DNA from: Arthrobacter sp. B3I4
Lineage (GTDB): Bacteria; Actinomycetota; Actinomycetes; Actinomycetales; Micrococcaceae
Assembly (NCBI RefSeq): GCF_030816855.1
Contig: NZ_JAUSYK010000001.1
Location: forward strand, 558,001 to 622,000
Direction of reading: 5' to 3'
DNA: 64,000 bases
Position numbers and translations under genes: made by a program. Within the stretch, counting starts at the first letter, position 1; the number at the start of each line of letters is the position of its first letter. Shown one piece after another: positions 43,372 to 52,228 of the stretch. A model generated the notes under the pieces. The model worked only from the letters and a program-made list of their open reading frames with translations, was not told where the DNA came from and did no database searches.

Positions 43372-44745
43372 ATGGCAACAAAGACTTCCCGAGCCGCCAA
43401 GGCGCCGGGCTATAAGTGCGCGGAATGCGGCTGGACCACGGCGAAATGGGTAGGCCGGTGCGGCGAGTGCCAGGCGTGGGGCACCGTCGAGGAAACCGGC
43501 GCTGCTGTGGCCCGCACGACGGCGGCGTCCACCGTGCTGGAGCCCGCCCGCCGGATTGCCGACGTCGATGCCACCACGGCAGCATTCCTGCCGACCGGCG
43601 TGGACGAGCTGGACCGGGTGCTGGGCGGCGGCCTGGTCCCCGGCGCCGTCATCCTGCTTGCGGGCGAGCCCGGGGTGGGCAAGTCAACCCTGCTGCTGGA
43701 TGTCGCTGCCAAGTTCGCCCGTACCGCCCAGGACGTCTTGTATGTCACCGGCGAGGAGTCGGCGGCGCAGGTGAAGCTGCGGGCGGACCGGATCGACGCC
43801 GTCGCCGAATCGCTCTATCTGTCGGCCGAAACCGATCTCGGCCAGGCGTTGGGTCAGGTGGAAAAACTGGAACCACGGCTGCTGATCGTGGACTCGGTCC
43901 AGACGCTGAGCAGTGCCGATGTTGAAGGCAGCGCCGGCGGGGTTTCCCAGGTCCGTGAAGTGGCGGCTTCCCTGATCGCCGCCGCCAAGCGCCGCAACAT
44001 GACCACCCTGCTGGTGGGGCACGTCACCAAAGACGGTTCCATCGCGGGGCCCAGGCTGCTGGAGCACCTGGTGGACGTGGTCTGCCAGTTCGAGGGCGAG
44101 CGCCACTCCCGGCTGCGGTTGCTGCGTGCGGTGAAGAACCGCTACGGACCCACGGACGACGTCGGCTGCTTTGACTTGAACGAGGACGGCATCGTCGGCC
44201 TGGCCGATCCCAGCGGCTTGTTCGTCTCACGCACGAAGGAACCGGTGTCCGGAACCTGCATCACGGTGACCCTCGAGGGCCGCCGGCCGCTACTGGCCGA
44301 GGTGCAGTCGCTGCTGGCCGAAAGCGCCAACGCGCAGCCGCGCCGGGCAACCAGCGGGCTGGACAGCTCCAGGGTGGCGATGCTGCTGGCCGTGCTGCAG
44401 CAGCGCGCCGGTTGCCTGCTGCAAAAGGACGACTCTTACGTGGCCACCGTGGGCGGGGTGAAGCTGAGCGAGCCGGCAACGGATCTGGCCGTGGCGCTGG
44501 CCGTTGCCTCCGCGAAGGCCAAGAAGCCGCTCCCCCAGCGGCTCATCGCCTTTGGTGAGGTGGGCCTGGCCGGCGAGGTGCGTCCGGTGCCCGGGATCAA
44601 CCAGCGCATCCAGGAGGCTCACCGGCTGGGCTTCACGCATGCGGTGGTGCCGGCGAGCCCGAATGGGCCCGGCCCGGTTCCCGCCGGCTTCTCGGTCCGC
44701 GAGGTGGGCCACCTGGCTGAAGCCCTGGGCCTGCTGATCGGCTGA
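43372..44745 (+). CDS. radA: DNA repair protein RadA (Sms)
   Basis: 457 residues. C4 zinc finger YKCAECGWTTAKWVGRCGEC, Walker A GEPGVGKSTL, the RadA-specific KNRYGPTDDVG motif, and a C-terminal Lon-protease-like domain (PATDLAVALAVASAKAKKPLP, AFGEVGLAGEVRPV). RadA is a branch-migrating helicase in recombination. In mycobacteria disA follows radA directly; here disA lies 12 kb further on. Confidence 0.96.
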   Translation: MATKTSRAAKAPGYKCAECGWTTAKWVGRCGECQAWGTVEETGAAVARTTAASTVLEPARRIADVDATTAAFLPTGVDELDRVLGGGLVPGAVILLAGEPGVGKSTLLLDVAAKFARTAQDVLYVTGEESAAQVKLRADRIDAVAESLYLSAETDLGQALGQVEKLEPRLLIVDSVQTLSSADVEGSAGGVSQVREVAASLIAAAKRRNMTTLLVGHVTKDGSIAGPRLLEHLVDVVCQFEGERHSRLRLLRAVKNRYGPTDDVGCFDLNEDGIVGLADPSGLFVSRTKEPVSGTCITVTLEGRRPLLAEVQSLLAESANAQPRRATSGLDSSRVAMLLAVLQQRAGCLLQKDDSYVATVGGVKLSEPATDLAVALAVASAKAKKPLPQRLIAFGEVGLAGEVRPVPGINQRIQEAHRLGFTHAVVPASPNGPGPVPAGFSVREVGHLAEALGLLIG

Positions 44746-44771
44746 GCGAAGCCCGAACTCGCAGGTGCGGG

Positions 44772-44849
44772 CCGATACGCGGGCCGGGCGCCTCCGCCCG
44801 GGGGTCGACGCCCGGGGGTGGGCGCGGGCGGACCGATACGCGGGCCGGG
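44772..44849 (+). repeat. Short direct repeats behind radA
   Basis: CCGATACGCGGGCCGGG occurs at 44772-44788 and 44833-44849 (61 bases apart) within a very GC-rich stretch. A GCGTTCCTGCCC word at 44888-44899 recurs twice near 49655-49702. No gene is seen between radA and 44951. Confidence 0.6.
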
Positions 44850-44950
44850 TGCCGGCCGGGCGAGCCGGAGACCGCCGTAGGGCCCTAGCGTTCCTGCCCC
44901 CTTGCGGCGCACGATTGAACCAGTAGCTTCCAGCGGTGAAGGGGCCGGTC

Positions 44951-45250
44951 ATGATGCGGGGGTACGGGCAGAACCTGTGGTGGATGTGGCTTTGGGGCGT
45001 GCTGCTGCTAGTCGGGATCGCGGCGCTCGTGCTGCTCGCGGTGCGGGTCTTCGGCGGAAGCGGGCGCGGCTGGGAAACCGGGCCGGGACATGCCGGCCCC
45101 TCCGGCCAACCGGGGATTTCCGGCCGGCATCCGGGCATCGCCGGAGGCAGGAGCACTGCCCGGCTGATCCTCGACGAGCGTTTTGCCAAAGGTGAGCTGA
45201 CGGCAGAGCAGTACCGCGAATACGTGAAGGAACTTGGCGAGGGGCCCTAG
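44951..45250 (+). CDS. SHOCT domain membrane protein
   Basis: 99 residues from the ATG at 44951 (AAGGGG six bases upstream). One transmembrane helix (WMWLWGVLLLVGIAALVLLAV) is followed by a Gly/Pro-rich linker and a C-terminal SHOCT motif, ILDERFAKGELTAEQYREYVKEL. SHOCT domains are short C-terminal oligomerisation motifs. Its stop overlaps the GTG start of the multicopper oxidase by one base, so the two are co-translated; the pairing suggests a role in copper handling. Confidence 0.8.
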   Translation: MMRGYGQNLWWMWLWGVLLLVGIAALVLLAVRVFGGSGRGWETGPGHAGPSGQPGISGRHPGIAGGRSTARLILDERFAKGELTAEQYREYVKELGEGP

Positions 45251-46743
45251 TGCCGCCGATCAGCCGCCGGAACGCCCTGCTGCTGGGCGGACTCGGCGTG
45301 GCCGGCACGGTGGCCGGCGGCGCCGGACTATGGTGGTCCCTCAACTCGCGGGAACCGCCGGTGGCCGGCGAAGCGCTGGAACAGCCGACGGCGCTCAGCA
45401 GCGCGGGAGGCGCCTTGGAGGCCAGCCTGGAGGCGGCTCCGGGCCTATTCCTGCTGGCGGGACGGAAAGCGGGAGCGCTGGGCTACAACGGCGGAATTCC
45501 GGGTCCTACCCTCAGGCTCCGCACCGGCGACGTGCTGAGGGTGCGGCTGGTCAATAAATTAGCCGAACCCAGCAACCTGCACCTGCACGGACTTCACGTC
45601 TCGCCGCAGGGCAATGGTGACAACGTGTTCGTGACCGTGGAGTCGGGCAGCAGCTTCGACTACCAATACCAGCTCCCGGCGCAGCAGCCGCCTGGCCTGT
45701 ACTGGTACCACCCCCACCACCATGGCAGGGTGGCGGACCAGGTCTTTGCGGGCCTCTTTGGCGCCATCATCGTCGAAGACCCTGCGCCTCCGGCGGTAAG
45801 CAGCGACCGAGTCTTGCTGGTCTCGGACACCACCGTGGACGGGACCGGGAACGTTGCCTACCCCTCCCTGCCGGAGCGGGTGGCCGGGCGCGAGGGCACG
45901 CTGGTCCTCGTCAACGGCCAAGCCAATCCGCGCCTGGTGGCCCGGCCGGGCGAGCGGGAACGCTGGCGGATTGTGAACTGCTGCGTCGCCCGCTACCTGA
46001 GGCTGCGACTGGACGGGCAACGGCTCCAGCTGCTGGGGATGGATTCGGGGCGGTTCCCGTCGCCGTCGGACGTGCAGGAAGTGGTGTTGGCGCCGGGGAA
46101 TAGGGCGGAGCTGCTCGTCACCGCCGCCGCCGGGGAGTCCGTGCTGCGGGCCGTTCGGTATGACCGCGGGAGCATGCCCGGGATGACCGGGCGCGGCAGG
46201 CGGCCAGGCCCTCCGCTTGGACAGGACGGGCCACCGGATCCGTACGGCACAGCCCTCGCCACGCTCGTGGTCACCGGTGAACCTGTCGCCACTGCCACTG
46301 CCGCGGCCGCCCCCGCCTGGCCGCCACCGCCGGACCTGCGCTCCGCCGTCGTCAGCGCACGCCGGCAGCTGGTGTTTGCCACCTCAATGGGCGCAGGCGC
46401 GGGCCCGGGAATGGGAATGATGGATTTCACTATCAACGGCCGCAACTTTGACTCGGGGAGAGCTGACCTCACCGTAGCCGCCGGAACCGTTGAGGAGTGG
46501 ACCCTGGTCAACCGCAGCCCGATGGATCACCCGTTCCACTTGCATATCTGGCCGATGCAGCCTGTCGCCGAGAACGGCCGGACGGTGGAAACAGCCACCT
46601 TGCGGGACGTGGTCAACGTCCCCGCCAACGGACAGACAACAGTGCGGATTGCGTTCCGGGATTTTTCCGGCCGCTCGGTCTACCACTGCCACATCCTGGA
46701 CCATGAGGACCTCGGCATGATGGGCGTGATCGAGGTGCGCTAG
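45250..46743 (+). CDS. Multicopper oxidase family protein, Tat-exported
   Basis: 497 residues. The N-terminus has a Tat signal (SRRNALLLGGLGVAG). All four copper-binding segments are seen: LHLHGLH, YWYHPHHHG, HPFHLHIW and YHCHILDHEDLGMM, giving type 1, 2 and 3 sites. Fold is three cupredoxin domains. A Gly/Met/Pro-rich insert (GSMPGMTGRGRRPG) and GAGPGMGMMD may bind copper. It probably oxidises Cu(I) outside the membrane, next to the copper-exporting ATPase gene that follows after a promoter. Confidence 0.9.
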   Translation: MPPISRRNALLLGGLGVAGTVAGGAGLWWSLNSREPPVAGEALEQPTALSSAGGALEASLEAAPGLFLLAGRKAGALGYNGGIPGPTLRLRTGDVLRVRLVNKLAEPSNLHLHGLHVSPQGNGDNVFVTVESGSSFDYQYQLPAQQPPGLYWYHPHHHGRVADQVFAGLFGAIIVEDPAPPAVSSDRVLLVSDTTVDGTGNVAYPSLPERVAGREGTLVLVNGQANPRLVARPGERERWRIVNCCVARYLRLRLDGQRLQLLGMDSGRFPSPSDVQEVVLAPGNRAELLVTAAAGESVLRAVRYDRGSMPGMTGRGRRPGPPLGQDGPPDPYGTALATLVVTGEPVATATAAAAPAWPPPPDLRSAVVSARRQLVFATSMGAGAGPGMGMMDFTINGRNFDSGRADLTVAAGTVEEWTLVNRSPMDHPFHLHIWPMQPVAENGRTVETATLRDVVNVPANGQTTVRIAFRDFSGRSVYHCHILDHEDLGMMGVIEVR

Positions 46744-46783
46744 TGACCCGCCCGGCCGCGGGTCGCGGCCAGCCGCCCCGCTC

Positions 46784-46814
46784 TTGCCAAACATACCCCC
46801 AGGGGGTATGTTTG
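46784..46814 (+). promoter_or_regulatory. Promoter and CsoR-type operator of the copper ATPase gene
   Basis: A perfect 27-bp palindrome (46788-46814, single central A, core TACCCCCAGGGGGTA) fits the CsoR site pattern. -35 TTGCCA (46784-46789), 17-base spacer and -10 TATGTT (46807-46812) overlap it, so the repressor would occlude the promoter in absence of copper. Confidence 0.85.
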
Positions 46815-46859
46815 ACGCCTGGTCCGACACGGACGAAAACTTCCCCGGAAGCAGGAGTC

Positions 46860-48983
46860 ATGGAACACCAACACAATGGACAAACGGAACAACTGCCCGC
46901 CAGCCACCGACCCGCAGGTCAAGGCCGCAGCGGCCACGCGGGCCACGACGGCCCGCCGCAGTCTGCACGGGACGATGACCATGCCGTCCACAGCCACGGC
47001 CAGCACGCGGGCCACAGCGTGGCCATGTTCAAGAACCGGTTCTGGCTGACGCTCGCGCTGGCGGTCCCCGTGGTTTTCTTCAGCCCCATGTTCGGGCAAC
47101 TCCTCGGCTACCAGCCGCCGGATTTTCCCGGCGCGGCCTGGATTCCTCCGGTGCTCGGCACAGTGGTCTTCTTCTACGGCGGCCAGCCGTTCCTCAAAGG
47201 CGGGCTTTCCGAGTTGACCTCACGCCGCCCGGGAATGATGCTGCTGATCGGCATGGCCATCACCGTGGCTTTCGTCGCCTCCTGGGCGACCAGCCTGGGC
47301 CTGGGCGGTTTCGACCTGGATTTCTGGTGGGAACTGGCGCTCTTGGTGGCGATCATGCTGCTCGGCCACTGGATCGAGATGCGCGCCCTCGGCTCCGCAC
47401 AGGGGGCACTCGACGCGCTGGCCGCCCTGCTGCCGGATGAGGCGGAACGCATCACCGGAGCAGGAACCGAGACGGTGAGCGTTTCGGACCTCGCTCCCGG
47501 AAACGTAATCCTGGTTCGCCCGGGCGGCCGAATGCCCGCGGATGGTGCGGTGACGGAGGGCCAGGCCGAGTTCGACGAGTCTATGATCACCGGTGAATCC
47601 AAAACGGTTCTCCGCTCCCCCGGTGATGCCGTCGTCGCCGGCACGATCGCCACGGACAACAGCGTCCGCGTCCGCGTGTCGGCAATCGGGGAGGACACTG
47701 CGCTGGCGGGAATCCAGCGCCTGGTCGCCGAAGCCCAGGCGTCGTCCTCCCGGGCGCAGGCCCTTGCCGACCGGGCCGCGGCCTTTCTGTTCTACTTCGC
47801 CGCGGGAGCCGGCATCATCACCTTTATCGCCTGGACCCTGCTCGGCAGCGTCGCCGACGCCGTTGAGCGAACCGTCACAGTGCTGGTGATCGCCTGCCCG
47901 CACGCCCTGGGGCTGGCCATCCCGCTGGTCATCGCCATCTCCACCGAGCGGGCCGCCCGCGCCGGAGTGCTGATCAAGAACCGGATGGCGCTGGAGCGGA
48001 TGCGCACCGTCGACGTCGTACTCTTCGACAAGACCGGAACCCTCACCAAGGGCGCCCCCGAGGTCCGGGCCGTGGCAGCCGCGCAGGGCACCGACCGGGA
48101 TCAGGTCCTCGCGCTGGCCGCCGCGGTGGAAGCGGACAGCGAGCACCCGGTGGCCCGTGCAATTGTCAACGCCGCTCGCGACATCGGACGGGAGATCCCG
48201 ACAGCTACCTCGTTCACTTCACTGACCGGCCGGGGAGTGCGCGCCAGCATCGACGGCAGGGAACTCTACGTCGGCGGGCCGGCCCTGCTTCGCGAACTGG
48301 ACGCCGCTGAACCGGCGGAGCTCGCTGCCACGACATCTGTATGGGTTGAGCGGGGCGCTGCCGTGCTGCACCTGATCGAGGGAAACCGCGTGCTCGGGGC
48401 GGTCAGCCTCGAGGATGCCGTCCGCCCGGAGTCCCGCCAGGCTGTCGCGGCCCTGCAGCACCGCGGCATCAAGGTAGCAATGATCACCGGCGACGCCCGG
48501 CAGGTGGCCCTGGCGGTCGCCGCCGAGCTGAACATTGACGAGGTCTTCGCCGAGGTGCTCCCGGCGGACAAGGACAAGAAGGTTGCCGAGTTGCAGGGTC
48601 GCGGCCTGAAGGTGGCGATGGTGGGCGACGGCGTCAACGACTCCCCGGCGCTGGCCCGGGCGGAGGTGGGCATCGCGATCGGCGGCGGTACCGATGTGGC
48701 GGTTGAGTCCGCCGGGGTGGTCCTGGCCGGCAACGACCCGAGGGCGGTGCTGTCCATGGTCGATCTGTCACGGGCCAGCTACCGGAAGATGTGGCAGAAC
48801 CTGATCTGGGCGACCGGCTACAACATCATCGCCGTGCCGCTGGCGGCCGGGGCCCTGGCCTTCGCCGGGATCGTCCTCTCCCCCGCAGCCGGCGCCGTGC
48901 TGATGTCCGCCTCGACAGTGGTGGTCGCGATGAACGCGCAGCTGCTGCGGCGGCTGAAGCTGAACCCTGCCCAGGCCAGCTGA
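46860..48983 (+). CDS. copB: CopB-type copper-translocating P-type ATPase
   Basis: 707 residues from the ATG at 46860 with GCAGGAG upstream. The N-terminal ~60 residues are His-rich ([21 protein letters not shown]) and lack CxxC domains. The transmembrane metal motif is CPH ([13 protein letters not shown]) rather than CPC, which together with the His-rich start marks the CopB subgroup. Phosphorylation site [13 protein letters not shown] in the actuator and [11 protein letters not shown] hinge are present. It expels copper (Cu(II)/Ag or Cu(I), debated). A CsoR-type operator lies in its promoter; the multicopper oxidase gene is upstream. Confidence 0.92.
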   Translation: MEHQHNGQTEQLPASHRPAGQGRSGHAGHDGPPQSARDDDHAVHSHGQHAGHSVAMFKNRFWLTLALAVPVVFFSPMFGQLLGYQPPDFPGAAWIPPVLGTVVFFYGGQPFLKGGLSELTSRRPGMMLLIGMAITVAFVASWATSLGLGGFDLDFWWELALLVAIMLLGHWIEMRALGSAQGALDALAALLPDEAERITGAGTETVSVSDLAPGNVILVRPGGRMPADGAVTEGQAEFDESMITGESKTVLRSPGDAVVAGTIATDNSVRVRVSAIGEDTALAGIQRLVAEAQASSSRAQALADRAAAFLFYFAAGAGIITFIAWTLLGSVADAVERTVTVLVIACPHALGLAIPLVIAISTERAARAGVLIKNRMALERMRTVDVVLFDKTGTLTKGAPEVRAVAAAQGTDRDQVLALAAAVEADSEHPVARAIVNAARDIGREIPTATSFTSLTGRGVRASIDGRELYVGGPALLRELDAAEPAELAATTSVWVERGAAVLHLIEGNRVLGAVSLEDAVRPESRQAVAALQHRGIKVAMITGDARQVALAVAAELNIDEVFAEVLPADKDKKVAELQGRGLKVAMVGDGVNDSPALARAEVGIAIGGGTDVAVESAGVVLAGNDPRAVLSMVDLSRASYRKMWQNLIWATGYNIIAVPLAAGALAFAGIVLSPAAGAVLMSASTVVVAMNAQLLRRLKLNPAQAS

Positions 48984-48997
48984 CGGAAGGGAAGGCA

Positions 48998-49630
48998 GTG
49001 GGCACCGAAACTAACAATCCGTCATTCGGGCGGTCCTATGCGCGGGCCGGTCCACGGATGGATGCCAGGGGTGCCGCGGCCCACCGGTGCCGGCTGGTGC
49101 AGGCAGCGCACGGGGCGGTCGTTGAAATAGGGGCCGGCTACGGTGCCACGTTCCCGTTCTACCCGGCCGCCGTCACACGGGTGCTGGCGCTGGAACCGGA
49201 CCCCACGCTCCGCAGGCTGGCACTGGTTGCGGCAGCCACCGCCCCGGTGCCGGTCACGGTCCTGGACGGCGTGGCGGAGTCGCTGCCCGCTGCGGACGCC
49301 TCGATCGACGTCGTCGTCGCGAGCCTGGTGCTCTGCAGTGTGGCGAAACCCGCCGCGGTCCTGGCGGAAGCCGTCCGGGTGCTCAAGCCAGGCGGGCTGC
49401 TGCTGTTCTATGAGCATGTCCGCTCCGAGCGCCGGGTGCTGGCATTCGCCGAAGACCTGCTGACCCCGCTGTGGAGCAGGCTGGCCGGCGGCTGCCATCC
49501 CAACCGGGACACCACAGCCAGCATCGAGCGGGCAGGCCTGGCCATCCGGTCGGTTGAGCGCTTCGGCTTTTCGGTCCTGCCCGGCAACCCGCCGCTGGCC
49601 CACGTGCTTGGCACAGCGGTCAAGGCCTGA
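48998..49630 (+). CDS. Class I SAM-dependent methyltransferase
   Basis: 210 residues from the GTG at 48998 (GGAAGGGAAGG upstream). Motif I is VVEIGAGYGATFPFY; acidic motif II LALEPDP; motif post-I GVAESLPAADASIDVVVASLVLCSV; and LKPGGLLLFYEHVRSE, as in UbiE/Methyltransf_11 and METTL7-like proteins. It follows copB after 14 bases, so the two are probably co-transcribed, although a link to copper is unknown. Substrate not predictable. Confidence 0.83.
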   Translation: MGTETNNPSFGRSYARAGPRMDARGAAAHRCRLVQAAHGAVVEIGAGYGATFPFYPAAVTRVLALEPDPTLRRLALVAAATAPVPVTVLDGVAESLPAADASIDVVVASLVLCSVAKPAAVLAEAVRVLKPGGLLLFYEHVRSERRVLAFAEDLLTPLWSRLAGGCHPNRDTTASIERAGLAIRSVERFGFSVLPGNPPLAHVLGTAVKA

Positions 49631-49793
49631 GCCCGCCGGTGCGGCCGACCCGGCGTTCCTGCCCTGAGCCCGCCGGTGCGGCGGTGACCCGGCGTTCCTG
49701 CCCAGTTACCCCGCCGGCCGGCCGGGAGCTGCCGCGGAGTTCCGGGGGTTGGCTCCCGGGCAACTGCTCCGCCAGCCAAGTAACTGGGCAGGA
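49627..49793. repeat. Imperfect tandem repeat and 98-base inverted repeat between genes
   Basis: A ~38-base unit starting CTGAGCCCGCCGGTGCGGC is repeated at 49627 and 49664. It leads into perfect 14-bp inverted arms TCCTGCCCAGTTAC (49696-49709) and 49780-49793, with GC-rich pairing between them. This looks like an extragenic repeat element rather than a simple terminator. Confidence 0.6.
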
Positions 49794-49811
49794 GCGCGGC
49801 CGGTCACGCGA

Positions 49812-49842
49812 AGGGGCGCCTGCCGCACTGGCAGGCGCCCCT
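49812..49842. terminator. Hairpin between the methyltransferase and the desaturase genes
   Basis: Perfect 13-bp stem AGGGGCGCCTGCC (49812-49824) with 49830-49842, 5-base loop. No clear T-tract on the + side; it separates convergent genes. Confidence 0.65.
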
Positions 49843-49865
49843 AAAACCGGCCGGACCTGTGGAGC

Positions 49866-51047
49866 CTAGGCCTTCTTCGGCGGGAGGGCCAGCTTGAAGA
49901 TCTTGCCCCAGGTGGAACCGACCTGCTTCAGCAGCGGCCCCGTGTTGTACGGCAGCCCGTACCGCTCGCAGATTTCGCGCACCTTGGGGGCCACCTCGCC
50001 GTACCGGTTGGACGGCAGATCCGGGAAGAGGTGGTGCTCGATCTGGTGGGACAGGTTCCCGCTCATCAGGTGCATGAACTTCGACCCGGAGATGTTCGCT
50101 GATCCGATCATCTGGCGGACGTACCAGTCGCCGCGAGTCTCGCCTTCGACCATTTCCTCGGTGAAGGTGTCAGTGCCGTCGGGGAAGTGGCCGCAGAAGA
50201 TGATTGCGTGGGCCCAGACGTTGCGGATGGCGTTCGCGGCCAGGGTGCCGTAAAGGGCCTGCTTACCGGAACCGGTCAGCATGGCCACGGCGGGCGTGGC
50301 GGCGTAGTCCTTGGTGAACTGCTTGAGAGCCTTACGGCCGAGCGCCTTGAGGTCCTTGGTGAGAGCCTCCTTGGACTTGTTGCCCTCCTTGTAGTCCACG
50401 AGTTCGAGGTCATAGATCGCGATGCCCCATTCGAAGACCGGTGCCAGCAAGGCGTTGTAGAGCGGGTTGCCCAGGTTGAACGGGGTCCACTCCTGCTGCG
50501 GGTCCATCCGGAGCAGGTTGTATCCGATGTCGTTGTCTTTGCCGACAACGTTCGTCCAGCGGTGGTGCAGGTCGTTGTGGGTGTGCTGCCAGGAGCGGGC
50601 CGGGGTAACGAAGTCCCAGTCCCAGGTGGTCGAGTGGATGTCCGGGTCACGCATCCAGTCCCACTGGCCGTGCAGGATGTTGTGGCCCAGCTCCATGTTC
50701 TCGAGGATCTTGGCGAAGCTCAGCATCGCCGTGCCCGCGACCCAGGCGGCCTTGTGCTTGCTCACCAGAAGGGTGGCGCGCCCGGTGAGCTCAAGTCCGC
50801 GCTGGACCTTGATCACCCGGCGGATATACGCCGCGTCGCTGGCTCCGCGTTTGCCGAGGATTTCGTCCTTGATCGCGTCGAGCTCGCGGCCCAGCTCGGC
50901 GACCTGCTCATCGGACAGGTGTGCCGCTGCGGGGGGCCGGACCAGCGGGCTGCCCGTTTCGGCGAGCGCGCCGGGCCGCTTCTTCGTGGCTACCGGCGCG
51001 GTGGTGCCTGCTTCGGCGGTTTCCGGTTTATCTGCAAGTGTGGTCAT
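49866..51047 (-). CDS. Membrane fatty acid (acyl-CoA) desaturase
   Basis: 393 residues. Three histidine boxes are visible: GHNILHGQWDW, HTHNDLHH and HQIEHH, as in DesA3-type stearoyl-CoA desaturases. Hydrophobic stretches lie around KAAWVAGTAMLSFAKI and IRNVWAHAIIFCGHF. The first ~45 residues are a disordered Thr/Ala/Pro arm. It inserts a double bond into acyl chains for membrane fluidity, using electrons from the ferredoxin-reductase encoded 14 bases upstream in the same operon. Confidence 0.92.
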   Translation of the reverse strand: MTTLADKPETAEAGTTAPVATKKRPGALAETGSPLVRPPAAAHLSDEQVAELGRELDAIKDEILGKRGASDAAYIRRVIKVQRGLELTGRATLLVSKHKAAWVAGTAMLSFAKILENMELGHNILHGQWDWMRDPDIHSTTWDWDFVTPARSWQHTHNDLHHRWTNVVGKDNDIGYNLLRMDPQQEWTPFNLGNPLYNALLAPVFEWGIAIYDLELVDYKEGNKSKEALTKDLKALGRKALKQFTKDYAATPAVAMLTGSGKQALYGTLAANAIRNVWAHAIIFCGHFPDGTDTFTEEMVEGETRGDWYVRQMIGSANISGSKFMHLMSGNLSHQIEHHLFPDLPSNRYGEVAPKVREICERYGLPYNTGPLLKQVGSTWGKIFKLALPPKKA

Positions 51048-51061
51048 CTAGCGGGTTCTCC

Positions 51062-52129
51062 TCAGAGCTCGAGGTTAACGGGTCCGGCGGCTGCCGAGAC
51101 ACACGTCTGGATTAGTTGGCCGGGCTCGCCGTGGACTTCGCCCGTGCGCAGGTCGCGGACCTGGCCGGCCCGGAGCGGGGTAAGGCAGCTGTGGCAGATC
51201 CCCATCCTGCAGCCGCTGGGCATCAGCACCCCGGCGTCTTCGCCGACGTCGAGCAACGGGGTATCACCGTCGGCGTCGACTTCACGGTCGGAGGCCTCGA
51301 AGGTGACCAGTCCGCCGTCGTGCCCCTCACCGCCGGCGAGGCTGGTGCTGAAGCGTTCGATCGTCAGGCCTGCGTCGGTGTTCTCCGGCGCTGTCCGGGA
51401 TTCCCAAAGCGCCTCGGCGTCGTCCAGGAAACCTTCCGGGCCGCAGGCGTAGGCCGCGCGGTTCCGCCAGTCCGGGCACAGCCGGTCCAACTCCGCGGGC
51501 GTGCCGAAGTCCAGCCGGCCGCGTTCCCCGCTGAACCAGTGGGTGACCTTGAAGTTGGGAAACTGGTCCGCGAGTTCGGCCAGCTCCTCACGGAAGATCG
51601 CCTCCTCGGCGGTCCGTGCCGTGTGAATGAGAACGACATCGGCATCCGGCCGGCGCGGGACCAGCGTACGGATCATTGACATCACCGGGGTGATGCCACT
51701 GCCTGCGGTGAGCATGAGCAGCGGACGCGGATGCTCCGGGAGGACGAAGTCGCCCTGCGGCGGCGCCAGGAAGAGAACGTCGCCGGGCTTGGTGGTCCGG
51801 ACCAAGACACCGGAGACGGCACCCATGTCCGTGACGGTGATGGCCGGGTCCTCGCCAGCGGGGGCGCTGAGCGAGTAGGACCGCCAGTGGCGCACACCGT
51901 TGAGCTCGACGCCAATGCGGGCCCACTGGCCGGCGCGGTGCGCTTGCCAGCCTCGGCCGGGACGGAAGAAAATTGTGGCGGAATCGGCCGTTTCCGGGAC
52001 CACCCGAGTGACCACGCCGCGCAACTGGCGGGCGGAATACACGGGGTTGAATAGCGACAGAATGTCTTCTGGAGCTAGCGGGGTGGTCAGCAGAGATGCG
52101 GCGCGCGCCAGCTTACGGAGCCGGATCAT
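51062..52129 (-). CDS. Ferredoxin-type oxidoreductase, electron donor of the desaturase
   Basis: 355 residues. FAD-binding (HWRSYSLSAP) and NAD(P)-binding (MLTAGSGITPVMSMI) parts of a ferredoxin-NADP reductase precede a C-terminal plant-type 2Fe-2S domain with CRMGICHSC and a later Cys in IQTCVSA. This one-protein chain passes electrons from NAD(P)H to the desaturase, like mycobacterial Rv3230c with DesA3. First gene of the operon; the promoter region with an inverted repeat is shared with the divergent PucR gene. Confidence 0.92.
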   Translation of the reverse strand: MIRLRKLARAASLLTTPLAPEDILSLFNPVYSARQLRGVVTRVVPETADSATIFFRPGRGWQAHRAGQWARIGVELNGVRHWRSYSLSAPAGEDPAITVTDMGAVSGVLVRTTKPGDVLFLAPPQGDFVLPEHPRPLLMLTAGSGITPVMSMIRTLVPRRPDADVVLIHTARTAEEAIFREELAELADQFPNFKVTHWFSGERGRLDFGTPAELDRLCPDWRNRAAYACGPEGFLDDAEALWESRTAPENTDAGLTIERFSTSLAGGEGHDGGLVTFEASDREVDADGDTPLLDVGEDAGVLMPSGCRMGICHSCLTPLRAGQVRDLRTGEVHGEPGQLIQTCVSAAAGPVNLEL

Positions 52130-52138
52130 TCAACAAGC

Positions 52139-52159
52139 ATATGTCAGACTCGGTCATAT
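52139..52159. promoter_or_regulatory. ATATG-N11-CATAT inverted repeat between the desaturase operon and the PucR gene
   Basis: Half-sites at 52139-52143 and 52155-52159, centres 16 bases apart, in the only AT-rich part of the 99-base divergent region. A possible operator for the PucR-type regulator or another fatty-acid regulator. Confidence 0.4.
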
Positions 52160-52228
52160 ATCTGCACCCAAGGCATACGATCGACACTAAGAAACTGTCT
52201 CTTCACAACAATCTTTTGGAGTTCCGCC

